A stretch of 6,453 bases of DNA from Pseudomonadota bacterium (GTDB lineage: Bacteria; Pseudomonadota; Alphaproteobacteria; Rhizobiales; Afifellaceae). Under the pieces are notes generated by a model. The model was not told the DNA's origin, ran no database searches, and worked only from the letters and a program-made list of their open reading frames with translations. The translations under genes were made by a program, and so were the position numbers. The stretch lies in assembly GCA_023417735.1 (NCBI GenBank), contig JAEZEK010000345.1:1-6453 (forward strand), written 5' to 3'. Shown piece after piece: positions 6,193-6,453 of the stretch; the first letter of the stretch is position 1; each line of letters begins with the position of its first letter.

Positions 6193-6209
6193 CGCCCCCG
6201 AGGGGTGCT
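6191..6209 (+). other. Intercistronic hairpin after the permease gene
   Basis: The arms AGCGCCCC (6191-6198) and GGGGTGCT (6202-6209) form an 8-bp stem with one G-U pair and a three-base CGA loop. The stem begins inside the permease stop codon and lies in the 51-nt gap before the binding-protein gene. No T-run follows, so it is not a standard terminator. A stem here could block exonuclease decay or partly reduce read-through, setting the ratio of binding protein to membrane components. That role is inferred. Confidence 0.45.
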
Positions 6210-6243
6210 CGCGGTCTGGAAAGTCAAGCAAAGGGAGGAAAAC

Positions 6244-6453
6244 ATGTTCCTGAAAGACGGTGTGAAACGGAGATCCGTGCTGGCGGCCGCGCTGGTGCTG
6301 GGCGTGGCGGCGCTTGCCGGCCCGACGGGGGTGCAGGCCCAGGAGAAGCTGAACGTCGGCATCTCGGTGAAGTCGATCTTCGGGCTCCCGCTCGTCGTGG
6401 CGCGCGACAAGGGCTTCTTCCAGGAGGAGGGGCTCGAGGTCACGGTCGAGTAT
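6244..6453 (+). CDS. ABC transporter periplasmic substrate-binding protein, SsuA/NMT1-like (3' end beyond the window)
   Basis: The first 70 codons of a binding protein that would capture the importer's substrate in the periplasm. Residues 1-32 form a signal peptide: a basic start (KDGVKRR), a hydrophobic core (SVLAAALVLGVAALAG, 11-26), and a likely cleavage after VQA (30-32), leaving QEKLNVG at the mature end. The arginine pair with S-V-L resembles a weak Tat motif, but the Sec route is equally plausible. The mature start KLNVGISVKS, followed by LPLVVARDKGFFQEEGLEVTVEY, is the hallmark of NMT1/THI5-like and SsuA/TauA proteins, where a small molecule sits near the first strand and the KGFF..EGLEV helix-strand. 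ATG 6244 has GGGAGG 5 nt upstream (6233-6238). It follows the ATPase and permease genes in the same direction and completes the importer. The ligand-binding pocket is mostly outside the window, so specificity is open. Confidence 0.92.
   Translation, partial: MFLKDGVKRRSVLAAALVLGVAALAGPTGVQAQEKLNVGISVKSIFGLPLVVARDKGFFQEEGLEVTVEY

Noticed and set aside
1..6453. CRISPR arrays, tRNA/rRNA genes, insertion sequences, toxin-antitoxin or phage-defence genes
   Set aside because: None seen on either strand: no regular repeats, no cloverleaf-like sequence, no transposase motifs; coding regions fill nearly the whole window.

Overview
The window is about two-thirds G+C, tightly packed, and uses strong GGGAGG-type ribosome binding sites. 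It contains two divergent transcription units that meet at a 241-nt intergenic region (4339-4579). Base composition, codon use and gene types suggest a high-GC proteobacterium. An alphaproteobacterium of the Rhizobiales or Rhodospirillales sort is my best guess, but no marker gene settles this. There are no RNA genes, mobile elements or CRISPR arrays.

Leftward unit (minus strand, 4338 to beyond position 1): a UbiD-family decarboxylase, a 70-nt gap with a strong GC hairpin, an AMP-forming acyl/aryl-CoA ligase, a MaoC-type (R)-hydratase-like protein, and a UbiX-type flavin prenyltransferase cut by the left edge. The last three genes are joined by 4-nt ATGA overlaps, so they are almost certainly translated together. 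UbiX makes the prenylated FMN that UbiD enzymes need. The ligase would activate an organic acid to its CoA thioester.

Rightward unit (plus strand, 4580 to beyond 6453): an ABC importer of the nitrate/sulfonate/taurine (NitT/TauT/SsuABC) type, with ATPase, permease and the first 70 codons of a periplasmic binding protein. This importer class includes carriers of aromatic and other organic acids.

Working model (inference): the importer brings in a carboxylic acid, probably aromatic or heteroaromatic. The ligase makes its CoA ester, and the UbiD enzyme with UbiX-made cofactor removes (or adds) a carboxyl group. The MaoC protein would hydrate or dehydrate a CoA intermediate. Anaerobic phthalate degradation, where phthaloyl-CoA is decarboxylated by a UbiD-type enzyme, is the closest known logic.

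The most notable observation is in UbiD. Hand alignment keeps the metal/cofactor ligands (N182, H193, E239), but the canonical Arg-Glu-Glu catalytic triad reads Gln187-His296-Glu301. The loop between the first catalytic position and H193 is also shortened. This points to a mechanistically divergent UbiD subgroup, possibly one acting on CoA thioesters.
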